From the NCBI GenBank assembly GCA_030272585.1, contig BSYQ01000007.1:5832001-5896000 (forward strand): DNA of 64,000 nucleotides. The letters run 5' to 3'. Under the pieces are notes generated by a model that had not been told where the DNA came from, ran no database searches, and saw nothing but the letters and a program-made list of their open reading frames with translations. Source of the stretch: Bryopsis sp. KO-2023 (lineage: Eukaryota; Chlorophyta; Ulvophyceae; Bryopsidales; Bryopsidaceae). The translations under genes were made by a program, and so were the position numbers. The stretch's first letter is position 1. Each line of letters begins with the position of its first letter. Below are positions 31,725-43,916 of this stretch, piece by piece.

Positions 31725-31968
31725 TGTGGAGTTTCTTTGAGATAAATGGGCTGTGTGGAGGTTCTTTGAGTTAAATGGGCTGTTGGTCCATTTCTGTTTG
31801 GGGTTAGTCAGCACTTGTACAGGGAAGAAGGAAGTTCCATGTAAGAAGCAAGTGAATTAAGGGCAGTACTGTTTCAGGCACTACTTGTCTTAGGGTTTAA
31901 AGAGGACAAGGGAAACAGTAAGACTTGTAATATGATTTCTTCGAAGTGATTCTCGAATGGTTTTCACA
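31725..31968 (+). repeat. 3' LTR of the outer retrotransposon
   Basis: Identical by eye to 19463-19706; target duplication CCACC follows at 31969-31973. The stretch just upstream (AAGCAGTGGAAGCG) is only a weak purine tract. The LTR end lies 250 bases before the start codon of Mpv17-like copy 2. Confidence 0.95.
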
Positions 31969-32218
31969 CCACCCCAGATGTCGAGCACGTGTGTTGGCCC
32001 AAGTTCGACATCCGGGGTGTCCACCGCGCGGTGACGCGATCGCTGATTTGACAGGAAATACCCGTTTCGCTACTTGCCCCTGTACGCCTCGTCCCAAAAA
32101 CAATCCCCCTCCTCAGACCGTAGATACCCGACTTTCCGTTTCGACGTTTCTGTTGCCACGGTGGTTGTGCGTGCGTCTGGACCTTCCCGCAGAAACCCAA
32201 AAAACAGCAGGAAACAAG

Positions 32219-33658
32219 ATGTCATCCATGGGAACGAAGAGCGTCTTTGCCAGAACCGTCAAAGGACTCGGACACCCTCTGCGGTTGACAGATCCTGCGC
32301 GTCGGAGGAATGGGTTCAAATATGGGAAGCCCTGCGCCGTGCTCTCTACGCCAGCTGAAGCCGTCGTCGACGAAGTTAAAGCTGTTCCTAATATCGTGCC
32401 TGTTGCCGAGTCGCTCGGCGCTGTACCAACGCAATTAGCAGGCGCGAAAGTTATCGAGGAAGTGGAACAAGAGAACGCTTTGCAGCGGTTCTGGCGGACG
32501 TACAACCAGCTTCTTGACGAAAAGCCCATTATGGTCAAAAGCATGACTTCCTTCTTCGGATTTATGATTGGTGATATTTGTGCGCAAACTATCGTTGGCG
32601 ACCCCTACAGCGCCGCTCGTACTTTGCACCTGGTGATGTTCGGCGTGCTGATGGATGGCCCTTGCGGTGAGCAAACATTGAAACGACGCGCGCCTCTCCG
32701 ATATTGTAGAGTATTGCACTTTTTTCAAACGAGATCCGGGCGACCACTGTACCTCGCAGCAAAAAAATGCCAACCACAGATTTGACAGAAACATTGCATC
32801 CCAACCTGGAAGCTGCCTTGTTCTCTTGCTGCAATATTGTCAAATGAAGAAGAAAAATGAGTTGGTGTGTGCAGGTCATATGTGGTACACCACCCTTGAC
32901 AAGAATATATTCCCAGAGCAGCCGACATCCACCAAAGCAATTGTCACGAAGACTGCCTTGGATCAATTGATATGGGGACCATTGTTTTGTTGCGTCTTCT
33001 TTGCATTCATCAGAACATTGGAGGTGCGTGATTGATAAATCATTGATCCCACAGCAGCAAAAAATGAAAGTACAATTTTTTTTTTAACTTCGGCCTCCTT
33101 CCTTTTTGATGGTTCAACACTTTTTTGTGGGAGTGTTGCCACAACACTTGGTGAGAAATAATGGACGGTGCAATTTTCCAACATGTATTTTTTGGGGGAA
33201 TGTGCAGGGGCATCCAGATCAAGTCATCCCGACCATTCAGGAGGAGCTGATTCCAACGATTTTATCGAGTTATGTTATTTGGCCATTGGCACACTTGATA
33301 AATTTCCGATTCATTCCATCGCAGCAGCGTATCCTCTACATCAATGCTGTCCAGGTATGTTTTTTCCACTTCCTCCTCCATCCAAAAACGCTGAGAAGCA
33401 TATCGATAGAAAAAACTATTCTCGATCGTGATGAAAATAGACGCTACTTTTTTGGGGGATACTAAATGTGTGATGTTTTGTTTTGTTTTTCATTGAAATA
33501 TGTAATATTATTTTCAAGATAATACGTATTGTTTTATGGTTTGCAGGGAATCTTGCGTTGGATGCCTAACTGAACTGTGTTTTTTTGTGCAGATTGTGTG
33601 GACTGCATTTTTGTCGAATTTGGCGGCGAACGGTCATGCAAGCTTATTTCAGCATTGA
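32219..33658 (+). CDS. Mpv17/PMP22 family membrane protein, copy 2
   Basis: Four exons: 32219-32666, 32875-33023, 33208-33354 and 33593-33658, giving 269 residues. The N-terminal region resembles an organellar targeting sequence (MSSMGTKSVFARTVKG, then Arg-rich). The Mpv17/PMP22 domain is well conserved: FWRTYNQLLDEKPIMVKS, DGPC, HMWYTTLDKNIFP, DQLIWGP and LINFRFIPSQQRILY. Exons 2, 3 and 4 are 149, 147 and 66 bases in both copies, with the same phases. The start is the ATG after AACAAG; the open frame upstream runs into the retrotransposon LTR without a further ATG. Because the outer LTR ends 250 bases upstream, its promoter may have been displaced or supplied by the LTR. Confidence 0.88.
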
Positions 33659-35465
33659 GTTGGAAGACCAAGAATTCATTGGGCATCATCGATCATCATA
33701 TATCTAGAGCTGAAAAATACACGATAGAAGTCGGCAAATCCAAGATTAGTAATTGTACATGAGTTGAGACGCTTTTCCCCGCGAGGGGGAGAGAAAAAAA
33801 CGCAAAAACGAAAAGAAAACAAAGGGAGACGGGGTGGGTGGGGAGGGGGGGAAAAATATGCATGAAATTCTAACCGATCGAAAACTTCCAATGCATGCGT
33901 AGTGAAATGAAAGGAGAGGGAATGTGTTCCACTAATGTATACTTCGATGTCTTCTTTCCCTCTTTCTTTCATTTCTGCAACAAAATATTTGTAGAGTAGA
34001 TATTGGGAAAACAGGGGTGGGGGTGGGCGTAACAATTGACTCTTTTTCTGTTTAAAAAAGAATGTACCGATGTCTAGGCTAGCTTAGGGTGGGCAAAGAA
34101 TTGAACGATAGCTTGTATGATTTTCACCATGCTGATTGGGAAGGGGGAAATGTGATTCCGGGAAGGAAAAAAGATGGATGTCATTCAGCAGGGAGTTGGA
34201 CCAAGTATAGTATTTTTATTTTTTTTCTTTATTTGGGTTTCATTCTTTGTTATATATTGGTTTAAACGCCCAGGGTGAAGGATTGGTATGTGGATGAGTG
34301 GCCCTAGGTGTGAATGTCTGTCATTGGTACGTACATTAAAAAAAACGAAAAAAAAAAAGAAGAAAAGATGTAGATCCAGTTAGCGAAACAACAGGAAAAA
34401 AAATTGAGTTGAATGGTTGTTTACTGTGTTGGTGTGTTTCTTTTCTTTATTTCTTTTTATCTCTTTTTTTTTTTTAATTAAATTTCAGTTGAACTTATCC
34501 TGCAGATAATTTTTTATTGTTTGCGTTCACCTATGAACATGGATAGGCTGGAGAAGATATATATATCGGACCACGAATTGGACAACGATTTTTTTCCCTT
34601 TTTATCAGGTTTGTTGTAGTGTACAAATATGGAATGTTGAGTGATGTTGTGTTTCGAAAGAAAAAAAAGGGTTTGAAAGAGTTATTGGAGGGTGAAGATG
34701 AGTAAATGAACTCGAACCAATTTGATTATTGGCTGTGGGTGATAATCTCTTTCTATGTTTGGTGAGAAAGATGAGAAAGAAAAGATGAGGTCCGAATGTG
34801 AGAGAAAAAATAGGGAAAGAGGATATGTGCTTTTACGAGCTCTGCTGTATTTTGATGGAGCTTTGGATTGTTTGTAAATGTTTTTTTTATAATTTTGTTG
34901 TGCTTGTGTGTGGGATGGGCCACATCTTTCGTTCATCAAATCATAGTTTGGCACCTGTTTGATTGCTTTTCATTTTGCTACTGCCATGGTTTGTCAAAAC
35001 AGATAAAACAGCCTCCTTGCTCTTTGAGCTTCGAGGTCACAATACTCACGAACATAAACAACCTAACTCACATTCTCTACCAAACAGAATCACTTACTAT
35101 AATGTGCCAATGTGATAGAAAAAACAAATTCCTCTCAGGAAATCTGTCTGTCTGTCTGTTGTCTGGGCACAACAGTGAGGAACAATGTGATATATATATA
35201 TAGTCCTTCCCACAACTGCGAAGTTACATACAATACTGAACACAAAAAGTCTCACAAAAGGCATTCAACCCAAAAATGTTTGCACTGACTTCCATCTTTA
35301 AATGATCCCTCCATTTAAAACAAAACTGAGAGGGAAAGATGTATCTGAATCAAGTTCATCGTTAATCAAAATCCTTGATCACAACGATGCTGAAAACACC
35401 AATTCTTTCAGAGACTTTTCAGATATTATGGGCAACCCAAACGTCACACACGTCGTCCATTTTTC
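33659..35465. other. Intergenic, 1.8 kb, A/T-rich
   Basis: Contains homopolymer A and T tracts, a G-rich patch near 33820-33853, a CTGT microsatellite near 35142-35160 and a (TA)n run near 35190-35202. No gene seen; it includes the 3' flanks of two convergent genes. Confidence 0.5.
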
Positions 35466-37225
35466 TCACTTCAATTCGGCCTTCAGATACCCCAACCTTC
35501 CTTTGACCTCTCTTCTGAGCGAGTACATTCCTTCGATTGGCCTGGATAAGTCTTGGACAGCCAAAACCAATGTGGAGCTGATGCCGCATAGGATCGCGAA
35601 AATTACATTTCTGGCGTCAGACACAGAATCTATGGAAGTGAAAGGCTCGAATGTTAGAAACGTGAAGACAAACACGCCGACGATCGCCCACAGCAGTGCC
35701 TGCAAAAAATACAGGTGTTGCAAACCTTCAAGTTCTCCTCAGTAGCATCGCTTCAATGAAAGACAACCAAACTCGATCGATCATTCAAAAGCGGCTGGAA
35801 AAACTCCAATGTGAGCTAGAAGATTCGATTTACCATACCCAATGGATGTAAGGAAGAACCTTGGTAGCAGCCCCACTCCTTCGGCTTTGAGCGGTGCCCA
35901 GACTGTCTAACGATTTCATGATGAAGGCTGTTTCCAGCCCATTTTGCAGTTTTGCTTCCACCACATCATACATTTCCAGAAGGGGAGATCCCTCTTGAAA
36001 CGGGGACATTTTGTCTTCTGTGAAGAATATTTCCGTCTCAATGTACCGCCTGGTAAACAAACACCAGCAATAATTTTGCACGTCTCAACACACTGCCCCA
36101 TTCCAAACCCTGATCAAATATCACGACCAAAACCTTGCTTATGAAGGTTTGTGCATCGGGTTTCATTAGAATTCAAAAATGTACAGTCAACCTGTCATCA
36201 CATGCACTATCAATCAACTGTGATGTACATAAATACATATACTTTTCTTCATTTTACCCAACTGATTTACAAAAAACGGCCATGGGTATTCAGAATCAGC
36301 ACTACTGAGATGCGGTGTTTTGGGGATAAAAAATTCACCTTACTGCATGCCTGAGGTTTTTCTCCAGACCGATATCCAATTTTTTGCAGCGATACCAGAA
36401 CAATTCCAATGTGTAGATCTCATTAAACAGCTCCCTGACAATGAGTCGTAGCCTCTGAAAGAAAAAAGGAAAGAAATATCCAGCAACACAGTATAGTTCT
36501 ATGATTTTTGAATCTCACTGCATCTGCAGATGATGCATTCAGTGCAACAGGTTGAAATAAATAACACCCCCTGTTTTTTCCAATGAGAAAACAGAACGAT
36601 CAATCAGAAGAACAAGTTGCTTACCCCATATTGAAATGTGAAAGTTCCACCCAGAAGAATGGAAAACACAAGCGACAGAAAACTGAAAAACCTCGCATCG
36701 GCAACTGATGACGATCCCTGCAAACGTGCATCACATGACTGAAATTCAATCATAGTCAATAGGAATTTTCAGAGTGTTACCATATCTAACTCATCTCATA
36801 TGATACGTACCCACAAGTACAGCTATTTTTAGAAACGAAGTTGAGAAGAGATCGACATCTTTTTGTAAATACCACACTTTGATGCAGTTTTCTGTTCTGT
36901 TCTTCAACCTCATTCATCATTATAATACAATATCAACCAGCACTTCAAAATGTTATGCTCTTGGTCACCCGATTTTACTCACCGCATTTGTCCAAATCGT
37001 ATGGACGGTTTCCAACATAGCCGGGTGGGCTTCAAACGAAGCGAATGCAATGAACAAACACAAAGCCACTCTGCCCACAGCCTCTGGAGTCATTTCAGCT
37101 CCTCCCAATGTGGGCATAGCCTCAGTTACAGCCTCAGTTACGTCAACAATACCGAGATTCTCAGAAGAACCCGATACAGTTGTGAACAGGGACAAATGCT
37201 CGTGATCATCAAAACTCTGGCTCAT
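35466..37225 (-). CDS. Multi-pass membrane protein, DUF4239 (bestrophin-like) type
   Basis: Five exons in phase: 37225-36983, 36717-36625, 36454-36339, 36049-35839 and 35699-35466, about 298 residues. Hydrophobic segments lie near VALCLFIAFASF, FFSFLSLVFSILLGG, ALLWAIVGVFVFTFLTF and ARNVIFAILCGISSTLVLAVQ. The two pairs are separated by about 120 polar residues with LRHAVRRYIETEIFF, and the last helix is followed by DLSRPIEGMYSL. This 2+2 topology and the helix-D-L-x-R-P-x-x-G end recall DUF4239 proteins. The family is poorly characterised; channel activity is only suggested by a distant link to bestrophins. An extra coding exon upstream, near 37600-37650, cannot be excluded. Confidence 0.6.
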
Positions 37226-38008
37226 CTCTGATTGGTCCTTTGATCTGGAACAGCAGATTGGAATAATAATGGTAAATATTGGGTGCCTGAGTCAATTTTT
37301 TTCCACAGTTTGATAAAATAAATAGACAAAAACACTTCATTACAATCGATCCCAGTTGGAGCCAGAGAAAGGGCACCTCTGTCTTATTTTTCCAATAGCA
37401 GATTTCTGCAGCTTAAGGGTGTGAATTCGATGCAAGGCTGAGGGTTTGGCCACCACTCCCCAATATATTCCCTTTTTTTTCTTTTTTCTTTTCTCTTTTT
37501 TTTTTTTTCTTTTCGAATTGCCTTGCTTAAAAGACATAAATTTTGCATGAGATGTCGCAATATATCTCATGCCAGGCCAAGTTTCCCATCCCTGACCTTT
37601 GATTAGATCTACTGGATCGGCAAAGAAATGATGGACGTCGAAGCCGCACATTTCGCTCCCAAATCTTCAGTCCTTGAAATAAAACAGATCTCCGTTCATT
37701 GTAATCAACACGGCCTCAAGAATTCATGATCAGTTTTTCGTTTTCCACCGGCGGCGTAAGCACTGAAGTCATACAGTAACAGAAACCCATTGCCAGGCTA
37801 GAAGGTGTGCTACCTTTTCCGGCGTGAAAGCATCTTGCACTGAAACCCATTCTGCCGTTCCGCAACCCACACTCTTCCTCTCACGAACTTAAGTCACAGC
37901 GCGCATTACGTAAATCATCAGTCTCGTGAGTTGAACCCGCCACCCACACAATCTTCTTCGAAGGGACGACAACGCAGGTGTTTTCTGGTGCAAGTTCCAA
38001 CGAAGGAC
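37226..38008. promoter_or_regulatory. Divergent region, DUF4239-like / methyltransferase
   Basis: About 780 bases between divergent start codons, with a long T/C tract near 37470-37515. No specific site recognised. Confidence 0.4.
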
Positions 38009-39045
38009 ATGAATGAATGGGAGAATGATGGGTGTGGTGTGGTCGGGAGCGACTTCGGGCAGCTTTTCCAGTCTGAACAAGATTCAGAGCTGGAGAGAAT
38101 CGACATTGGCGGGGTGGTTTTCGAAATGGAGTCCACTTCTCGAGACAACAAGCATGTGAATGGAAGAACAGGTACCATGCACTCGCCTTTCCCTCCAATC
38201 GCACCTCACTGGGGTCTCGCCTGGGGAGGTGGGCAAGGTTCATCTGGACGAATTGACGCTTTGGTTTTGCTCAGGTTTGATGTTGTGGGAAGGATCCAGT
38301 TGCATGGCGAACATCATCATGCTGTGCCCCCTTTCCTTCAAGAATCGATCAACGATCGAACTGGGTTCGGGAGCCTGTCCCCTTCCATCTTTCGTTGCGA
38401 GTTACCACGGGGCGGCGGCGGTAGTTACTGATGGCAGCCCTGATGTTCTCGATCGAGCAACTGGCAATTTCCGCCGGAATCGACATCTGACGTCCGGGGA
38501 AGTCGTCATGGTACCTCTGGTGTGGGGGGATCCTGATGGAATCGAGCTCGTCCTGCGCCACGCCGAGTCTGGGTTTGATTGGGTGTTGGGGGCGGATGTC
38601 CTGTATTCTGAGGAAGGAGTTGACAAGTTTTTTTTTACGGCCAAATCTCTCTTGCAAAGGAAATCAACAGCCAGGTGCGAACAACAAGCTCTGACCAACA
38701 TTTTCCTGATAGCCCGAAATGGACGACTTGTTTCAATGAATTCGCAAACCGCCCCACTCTAAAGCACAAATGCAAGCAGGACAGATATGTTTTTTGCTAC
38801 CAAGGAATTTAGGGTCACGTCTCAAGTTCGTTTGGATCTATTCTTGAATTGTTGAATTGCATGCTTGCAGGTTATTGGTGTGCTACATGGTGCGAGGTGT
38901 GGGGGAGGATAGAATAATGAAATCTGCACTGAGCTCAGGACTATATCGTTCGGCGCTCTCAGACGAGATCAGCTCAGCTGCATGCAAATTAAATATAGAG
39001 GAACACTCATCCCTACGACTAGCGATGTTTCGTCCCACAACATAA
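38009..39045 (+). CDS. Family 16 (METTL21-like) protein methyltransferase
   Basis: Three exons: 38009-38171, 38275-38674 and 38871-39045, giving 245 residues. Exon 2 carries the SAM-binding motif I TIELGSGACPLPSFVAS, the acidic motif II region VVTDGSPDVL and the family motif FDWVLGADVLYSEEGVDKFF. Exon 3 supplies the closing strands RLLVCYMVRGVGEDRIM to LRLAMFRP. Reading through the second donor gives a stop at 38760-38762, but the spliced form matches the family much better. Such enzymes transfer methyl groups from SAM to lysines, often on chaperones or translation factors; the substrate here is unknown. The stop lies 93 bases from the stop of NDUFAF2 on the other strand. Confidence 0.8.
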
Positions 39046-39138
39046 CTAATTAGGGCAAGAAGCTTTTGACATGGTTTCGCAGGATGTTCGCCAGTCATGC
39101 TGCAGCTATGTCTTGCCACACCAGGTCTGTCATATCAA

Positions 39139-40498
39139 CTAGGATTTGCCTGGCGTCCAAGTCTCAGGCTTGAACTCTGTAGAATCATGGGAAGGTTCAG
39201 ATGACCCTCCATCTCCCCCGCCACCATAGCCCTGCAGAGTCAAGAGCGGGGACAATGAGCATGCAATACGTCTTGACAGATGGGCCCTCCATTTGATTTC
39301 TTAATCTCAATGTTTTTGCTCTGACAATATCTGGTGCTCATATTCACTCATGTTGTAAATATATATATATATATTTTGGGGGGGGGAGGGGTTGATCAGC
39401 ATGGTCCAATATGATGGAACTTCACAGACCAATATTTTGTGGCTTTATGGCCTTAGGGAGACATTGAGGCCATATTTTCGGGATATCACTGACTGTACCT
39501 TAGCTGCCAGCTCCTCCACAAACTTTGACATATTTGGCCCTCCATCGCTGGACATGCCTTCAGCTTGCAGGCTCTCCAGCTGGATGAACACAATTCCATT
39601 CAACAATGTACCTCCCCAGTTGAAGTGTTTCAGCACAGACATGTCAAGAAATTGCATTGCTTGAATCTACCATCAATTAGCCATGCGACCTATCCTGGTT
39701 TGGGCTGGCTCACAAATGCCCCAACATGAAGATGAGTCATAGGACAATTTCTGCATTTCCCATTGAGAGAAAAGCATACCCGTAAGCGCCTCTTGTACTC
39801 TTCCTCATCCAAGGCGGCCACCCGGCGCTTCAAATCATCTCGACTCACCTTCATTCTATATGAACAAGTTAAACCCCAACAATCTTCAGAAAACAAATAA
39901 ACGGCTATTCCATTGTCCAACACTGGAGTATGAATATGTTGTGTGAACAGAAGATATTAACTCCATCAATGGATTGCTGCTCATTTGTTTTTGCCCCAAA
40001 GAATAAAATGGTTGAAAAAGATCATGAGCACTTGTCAAAGCCCTACCTCACAGGCAATCCCATGAAAACTCAAATGATATTCAGGACATCCAGGCACCTT
40101 TCGATTTCTTGTTCGGTGGGGATCTCGTCTCGAAAGCGATGTAGCCATGACATCCATTCAGGAGGGATGCTTTGAGGGTCGTACTCATTGTCCGCCAAAT
40201 CAACAATTCTCTTTATGACTGGCTTGCCATTCGGATCTGTATCTGGATACCTAAATTTCACTCAAACAAGACTATCAGCTTCATCACTCGGAATATTTCT
40301 CTGACGACTACCTGCAACCTAGAAAGATGCAGTGCTGTTTTAACAAGAAAATCGTCCCTCAGTGGCTATTTCACCTCCAGGAAAAATGCCCCACCTGTAG
40401 TACTTGTTGCCAATTTGGTCTATGCCCACAAGCTCCTGCTTGAAAGCCAGGAGCTTGAATTTATCAGCAAGTTTGGAGAAAAATCCAACCGATCTCAT
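39139..40498 (-). CDS. NDUFAF2: Mitochondrial complex I assembly factor NDUFAF2 (mimitin, B17.2-like)
   Basis: Five exons: 40498-40395, 40250-40098, 39855-39780, 39579-39499 and 39231-39139, giving 168 residues (human 169). Conserved blocks: ELVGIDQIGNKYYRYPD, then KRIVDLADNEYDPQSIPPEW, MSWLHRFRDEIPTEQEIE, and a C-terminal FKPETWTPG that matches the family's F-P-W-P-G end. NDUFAF2 is a matrix chaperone for late assembly of NADH:ubiquinone oxidoreductase. NDUFA12 is a relative, but the length and the C-terminal TWTPG favour NDUFAF2. A (TA)n tract and G run (about 39357-39390) lie in intron 4. Divergent from RPS10. Confidence 0.82.
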
Positions 40499-40937
40499 CG
40501 GAATCCAACAACTGATGCACAATCCCCTGAACAAAAGAAAGCATCATGTCACTGTTACATCCCAATTCCTCTTTTTCTCTCGGTTAGAACAAAAAACAAA
40601 AGGAACAATTTAATCTGGGCTCTACAGCAGAACAAGTCAGGTTTAGAGTACCTATTTTCACGCTCCTCGATAATCCAACGGCAGTTCTGGTTTCGAAAAC
40701 CGCCCAATGAGACAAACTCTCGCGCAAGACTCCTCAAAAATCACATGGAATCTTGAATTTCGATTGCCCATTAAATCAATTTCACCACCTCATTTCCACA
40801 CCACCGCCGACATATCCCTCTTTCGCCCCTGGACTTCCTTTGTCTGGATTGAGGCGTAGCGACAAGCTCTGGTGGTGGGTCCGCATTCGGATAAGGAGGC
40901 GTGTTATAGTTTTGTTGCGAGAGAAAACCCCGTCAAG
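40499..40937. promoter_or_regulatory. Divergent region, NDUFAF2 / RPS10
   Basis: 439 bases separate two divergent start codons. Short minus-strand open frames here do not join NDUFAF2 in phase. No motif recognised. Confidence 0.45.
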
Positions 40938-42667
40938 ATGATGATCTCAAAGAAAGACCGGAAGGAGGTATACAGATACCTCTTTCAAGGTGAGGCGAAG
41001 AAGTGCACAAGACAGATAAAACATAACCCATTTTTGCCTCTCTGTTGAGAGATTATTTAAAGCGACAAAAAAGGGGAAGTTCTGTTGGACCGTTCGTTGC
41101 TGATCGCTGCTTCACCACGCGAAATACGGGCTGGGACTATCTTGATAGCTTGATTCCGAGCTGATGGGGCATCCAATTTTTGTGGGAATGGATGCAAAAA
41201 GGTTTAGAAAGGGACCCACAGGTTTTCTTTCTGTGAGGAACATATTTTTGGAGTTGGAAGAACTTGTGAAGTCGACATTGTTTGGATATCTTCCACAGCT
41301 GGATTGAGGCTTTCTGGAAAGTACCATATTTTAACGATTTTTAAAAGCAACTCGTGTTGTTAACAGAGGGAGTTCTGTATGCTGAGAAAAACTTTAATCT
41401 GGCCAAGCATCCTGAGGTGGAGGTCCCCAATTTGTATGTCATCAAGTTGATGCAATCCTTCAAGAGCAAGGAGTTCGTTACGGAGAGGTTTGCCTGGAGG
41501 CACTACTACTGGTACGCCTTTTTGCTTTTATTAAATTTTATTTTATTTTTGGTGGGCGTGTGTTTGATAATCTTCCAACATCGTTTTCTGGTTAGCAATC
41601 CAAAAAGAAACATATTTTGGCCAGCAGTTTTTGTGGGCCAAGAACCGCCAACTGGATAAGTAGGACAGATGGAGGTCGGGGGAAGAAAATGGAATCTGAG
41701 TTGCTTGTTAATTTTTGGGTAGTGCTTGTGTAATATTAATATCAGCAGTGAGTGGAGCTGTCTTGAAAAAAGGGTTCATGGAGGGTGCATCACACTTGAA
41801 GTTAGCCCCAAGGATTAGAGATTCTGGTGCTTTGAATCTGCAACATTTTCTCAGCATGGGTTCGATCTGCTTGAAAAACCCCGAAAAGTGGATTCTTTAT
41901 GAAGTCAAAATTTGGGTGCCACTTCAGGTTCTTGACGCCTGAGGGAGTTGAGTTCTTGCGGGAGTTTTTGAACATTCCAGCTGAGGTTGTCCCAGCCACC
42001 CACAAGTCCAAGGCTCGTGGTGGAGATCGTGGACCCGGGGGTGACCGTGGCCCAAGGCGATTCGATGACGCTCCCCGTGAAGGTGGCCGTGAGGGATACA
42101 GGGCTGGACCAAGGGAGGACAAGGTATTGGGAAAAAATCAACTCACCCTCCTATCGGTGTTACGAAACTACAGCCCCCCCTTCATGTTCTGGCCCAGTCA
42201 ATTGGAGAATGACTGGTCATGTGTTGTAATGGACCATCAGAGGATTGTTGTGTTTGACAACCTTTGGATATATATTTTTTTCACCGCTGGAACACGATGA
42301 GGTGTACAATTTCCAATCATGATTATGTTGCAAGTAACCTTAACATGACCAAAGATTGGGGGGCTACTATATGTCTAAAAATTTTCACTTTTTGAGGACA
42401 TGGCTGTGTATGCTTCCTTTTGTTGGAAAATATCCCGAATTGGGTGGTCAAATTTGAAGCGCTCGCTTTCCCGGTGTGAAAATAAGCAAGCAATGAATTC
42501 AGCGTCTTTATCCCAGAGACCTGAACCTCTTCCCCAAATGGCTCATTAAGAAAGGACCTTGATATTCTCTGTTGCAGGGTATGGCACCCGGCGATTATAA
42601 CCCTTCTTATGGTGGTGGTGGTGGTGGTGGATTCGGTCGTGGTGGTGGTTTTGGCAGAGGCCAGTAG
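40938..42667 (+). CDS. RPS10: 40S ribosomal protein S10 (eS10)
   Basis: Four exons: 40938-40989, 41367-41511, 41928-42123 and 42578-42667, giving 160 residues. The winged-helix domain is well conserved: [70 protein letters not shown] and [16 protein letters not shown]. The tail is RG/Gly-rich ([13 protein letters not shown], then a run of seven Gly and [11 protein letters not shown]), as in eukaryotic S10. It sits near the mRNA entry channel of the small ribosomal subunit. Two ATGs stand in tandem at 40938 and 40941; the first is chosen. Confidence 0.95.
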
Positions 42668-43091
42668 AAAGGCATTGGAGTGCGGTGGGATCATTTTGTT
42701 CGTCGTTGTGTAACTTTTGCTTGTCAAGAGTTTCTCGGGGAGGATCGGGGTTGTTGGGGGGCCGGGATCAAATTGCAGAATGCAAAGAGAAAACTGATGG
42801 GGCGTCGCTTATGCCAGACACGGCTGGTGAACACAGCACACTTTTTGGGTGCCTATGTCCTTCGGGGATCACCCTTGTAACCAGCGATGGATTTAAGAGG
42901 ATTATGTGTTGCTAATCATTATATTTTTCTTTTCATTTGTTTTAAACAGAAAATCTTGGACCATCTCAGTTTTGCTTCACTTCCAAAAACCTGGACTAGT
43001 CCCCCCCCCCAAGAAAAATCTAGCGAATCTGACGAGTGCTTGTGTGCAAAAAGGGAAACTAAACTCTTTGAGGGCATGGTCCCTACAAGCA
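42668..43091. other. Intergenic between convergent RPS10 and an unknown gene
   Basis: Contains both 3' flanks and a C run near 43000. No gene seen. Confidence 0.5.
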
Positions 43092-43678
43092 TCAGGTCTC
43101 CATTTCTTTCGAAACTGAATCGTGGATGTTCAATCGTCCCAAGAGCTCCGTGAGGTCTTTTTCGTCTTGAGGAGTGTCCCCTTTCCTGAAATGAACCCCC
43201 AAAACTATTGCTCAATATCCAAGTGAAGAACATAACTCGAAAATCCCACACCAAGGTTATAATACACTGGACATCACTCTTCTGTCGATAACAATAATGC
43301 GTTCAGGCACCTGTTCTGGCTTTGGAAAACAGGTGGAATACATACACAAACTAATACAATTTGGACAAACAATTTCCAACACTGCAACAATAAGTTTGAG
43401 AGAGGTGCCCACCTTCTTCTGGTCAATATATCCAGCGCTTTCCTAGCCATCTTGATTTTGTGCCTCGCATACGTGGAGTTTCTTGGCAACCCTTGGTAAT
43501 GCCTCAACAAATTCTCCAGCAACTGGATCCTCTGAGAATCCTGTCTGGTTCCTCTGAGGACACATTTGAAGGGCACTCTTCTACCAATGTTCCCTTTCAC
43601 CTTGTTGCCCTTTTTCTTTTGGGCCAACTTGACTGCAGTGGCAACTTGCTTGGCATCGGCTTCACTGAGGTCTTCCAT
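43092..43678 (-). CDS. Small basic protein of unknown function
   Basis: Two exons, 43678-43413 and 43185-43092, joined in phase 2, giving 119 residues. The ATG directly follows a good acceptor (TTGTTTCAG), so the 5' untranslated region is probably spliced. The N-terminal half is Lys-rich (KLAQKKKGNKVKG), the middle reads IQLLENLLRHYQGLPRNSTY then ARHKIKMARKALDILTRRR, and the C-terminus is an acidic amphipathic segment (DEKDLTELLGRLNIHD). It looks largely helical without membrane segments. I do not recognise the family. Confidence 0.55.
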
Positions 43679-43916
43679 CTGAAACAATCAGTCCCCAGAA
43701 TAACATGAGAAGTTCTGTTTTTCAGCATTGCACAATCCATGGCTGGCAAACTTCTGCACTGATTTGTTTTCGGGATCCCAAGGTCCCAGGAACAGGTTCT
43801 GGAGGGTGTGTCGATATTCTGGTGCTCGATCCACCAACCCTTATTCGACACCCTAAGTCTCTCGCTCCTCCAAACGACACCCTGATAAGATAATAAGAAA
43901 TGGCAACGGATCGGTT

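Larger units (their letters stand above)
19463..31968 (+). mobile_element. Outer LTR retrotransposon (Ty3/gypsy-like), interrupted by a nested element
   Basis: The element is bounded by direct LTRs that look identical (19463-19706 and 31725-31968, 244 bp, TG...CA ends) and flanked by a 5-bp target duplication CCACC at 19458-19462 and 31969-31973. Removing the nested element (20450-27709) and one copy of its target duplication leaves 5241 bp. Order of parts: 5' LTR, primer-binding site, Gag-protease frame with a 2A-like motif, -1 frameshift site, Pol (possible dUTPase-like fold, RT, RNase H, integrase), 3' LTR. It lies between two tandem Mpv17-like genes. Apart from the nested insertion I see no stop or frameshift, so it was probably intact until the second element landed. 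Confidence 0.95.

Noticed and set aside
31946-32218. Open frame running from inside the outer 3' LTR into Mpv17-like copy 2
   Set aside because: The first in-frame codon in the LTR is GTG, not ATG, and the upstream residues have no counterpart in copy 1; it is chance readthrough.
35187-35205. (TA)n tracts here and near 39357-39376
   Set aside because: Ordinary microsatellites in non-coding DNA, with no associated structure.
37340-37651. Possible extra first exon of the DUF4239-like gene (MCGFDVHHFFADPV)
   Set aside because: Its donor phase does not match the available acceptors before 37225, and the rest of the frame is a low-complexity Lys run.
38675-38762. Unspliced extension of methyltransferase exon 2
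   Set aside because: A good donor at 38675 and a phase-matching exon at 38871 restore the conserved C-terminal strands, so this stretch is intron.
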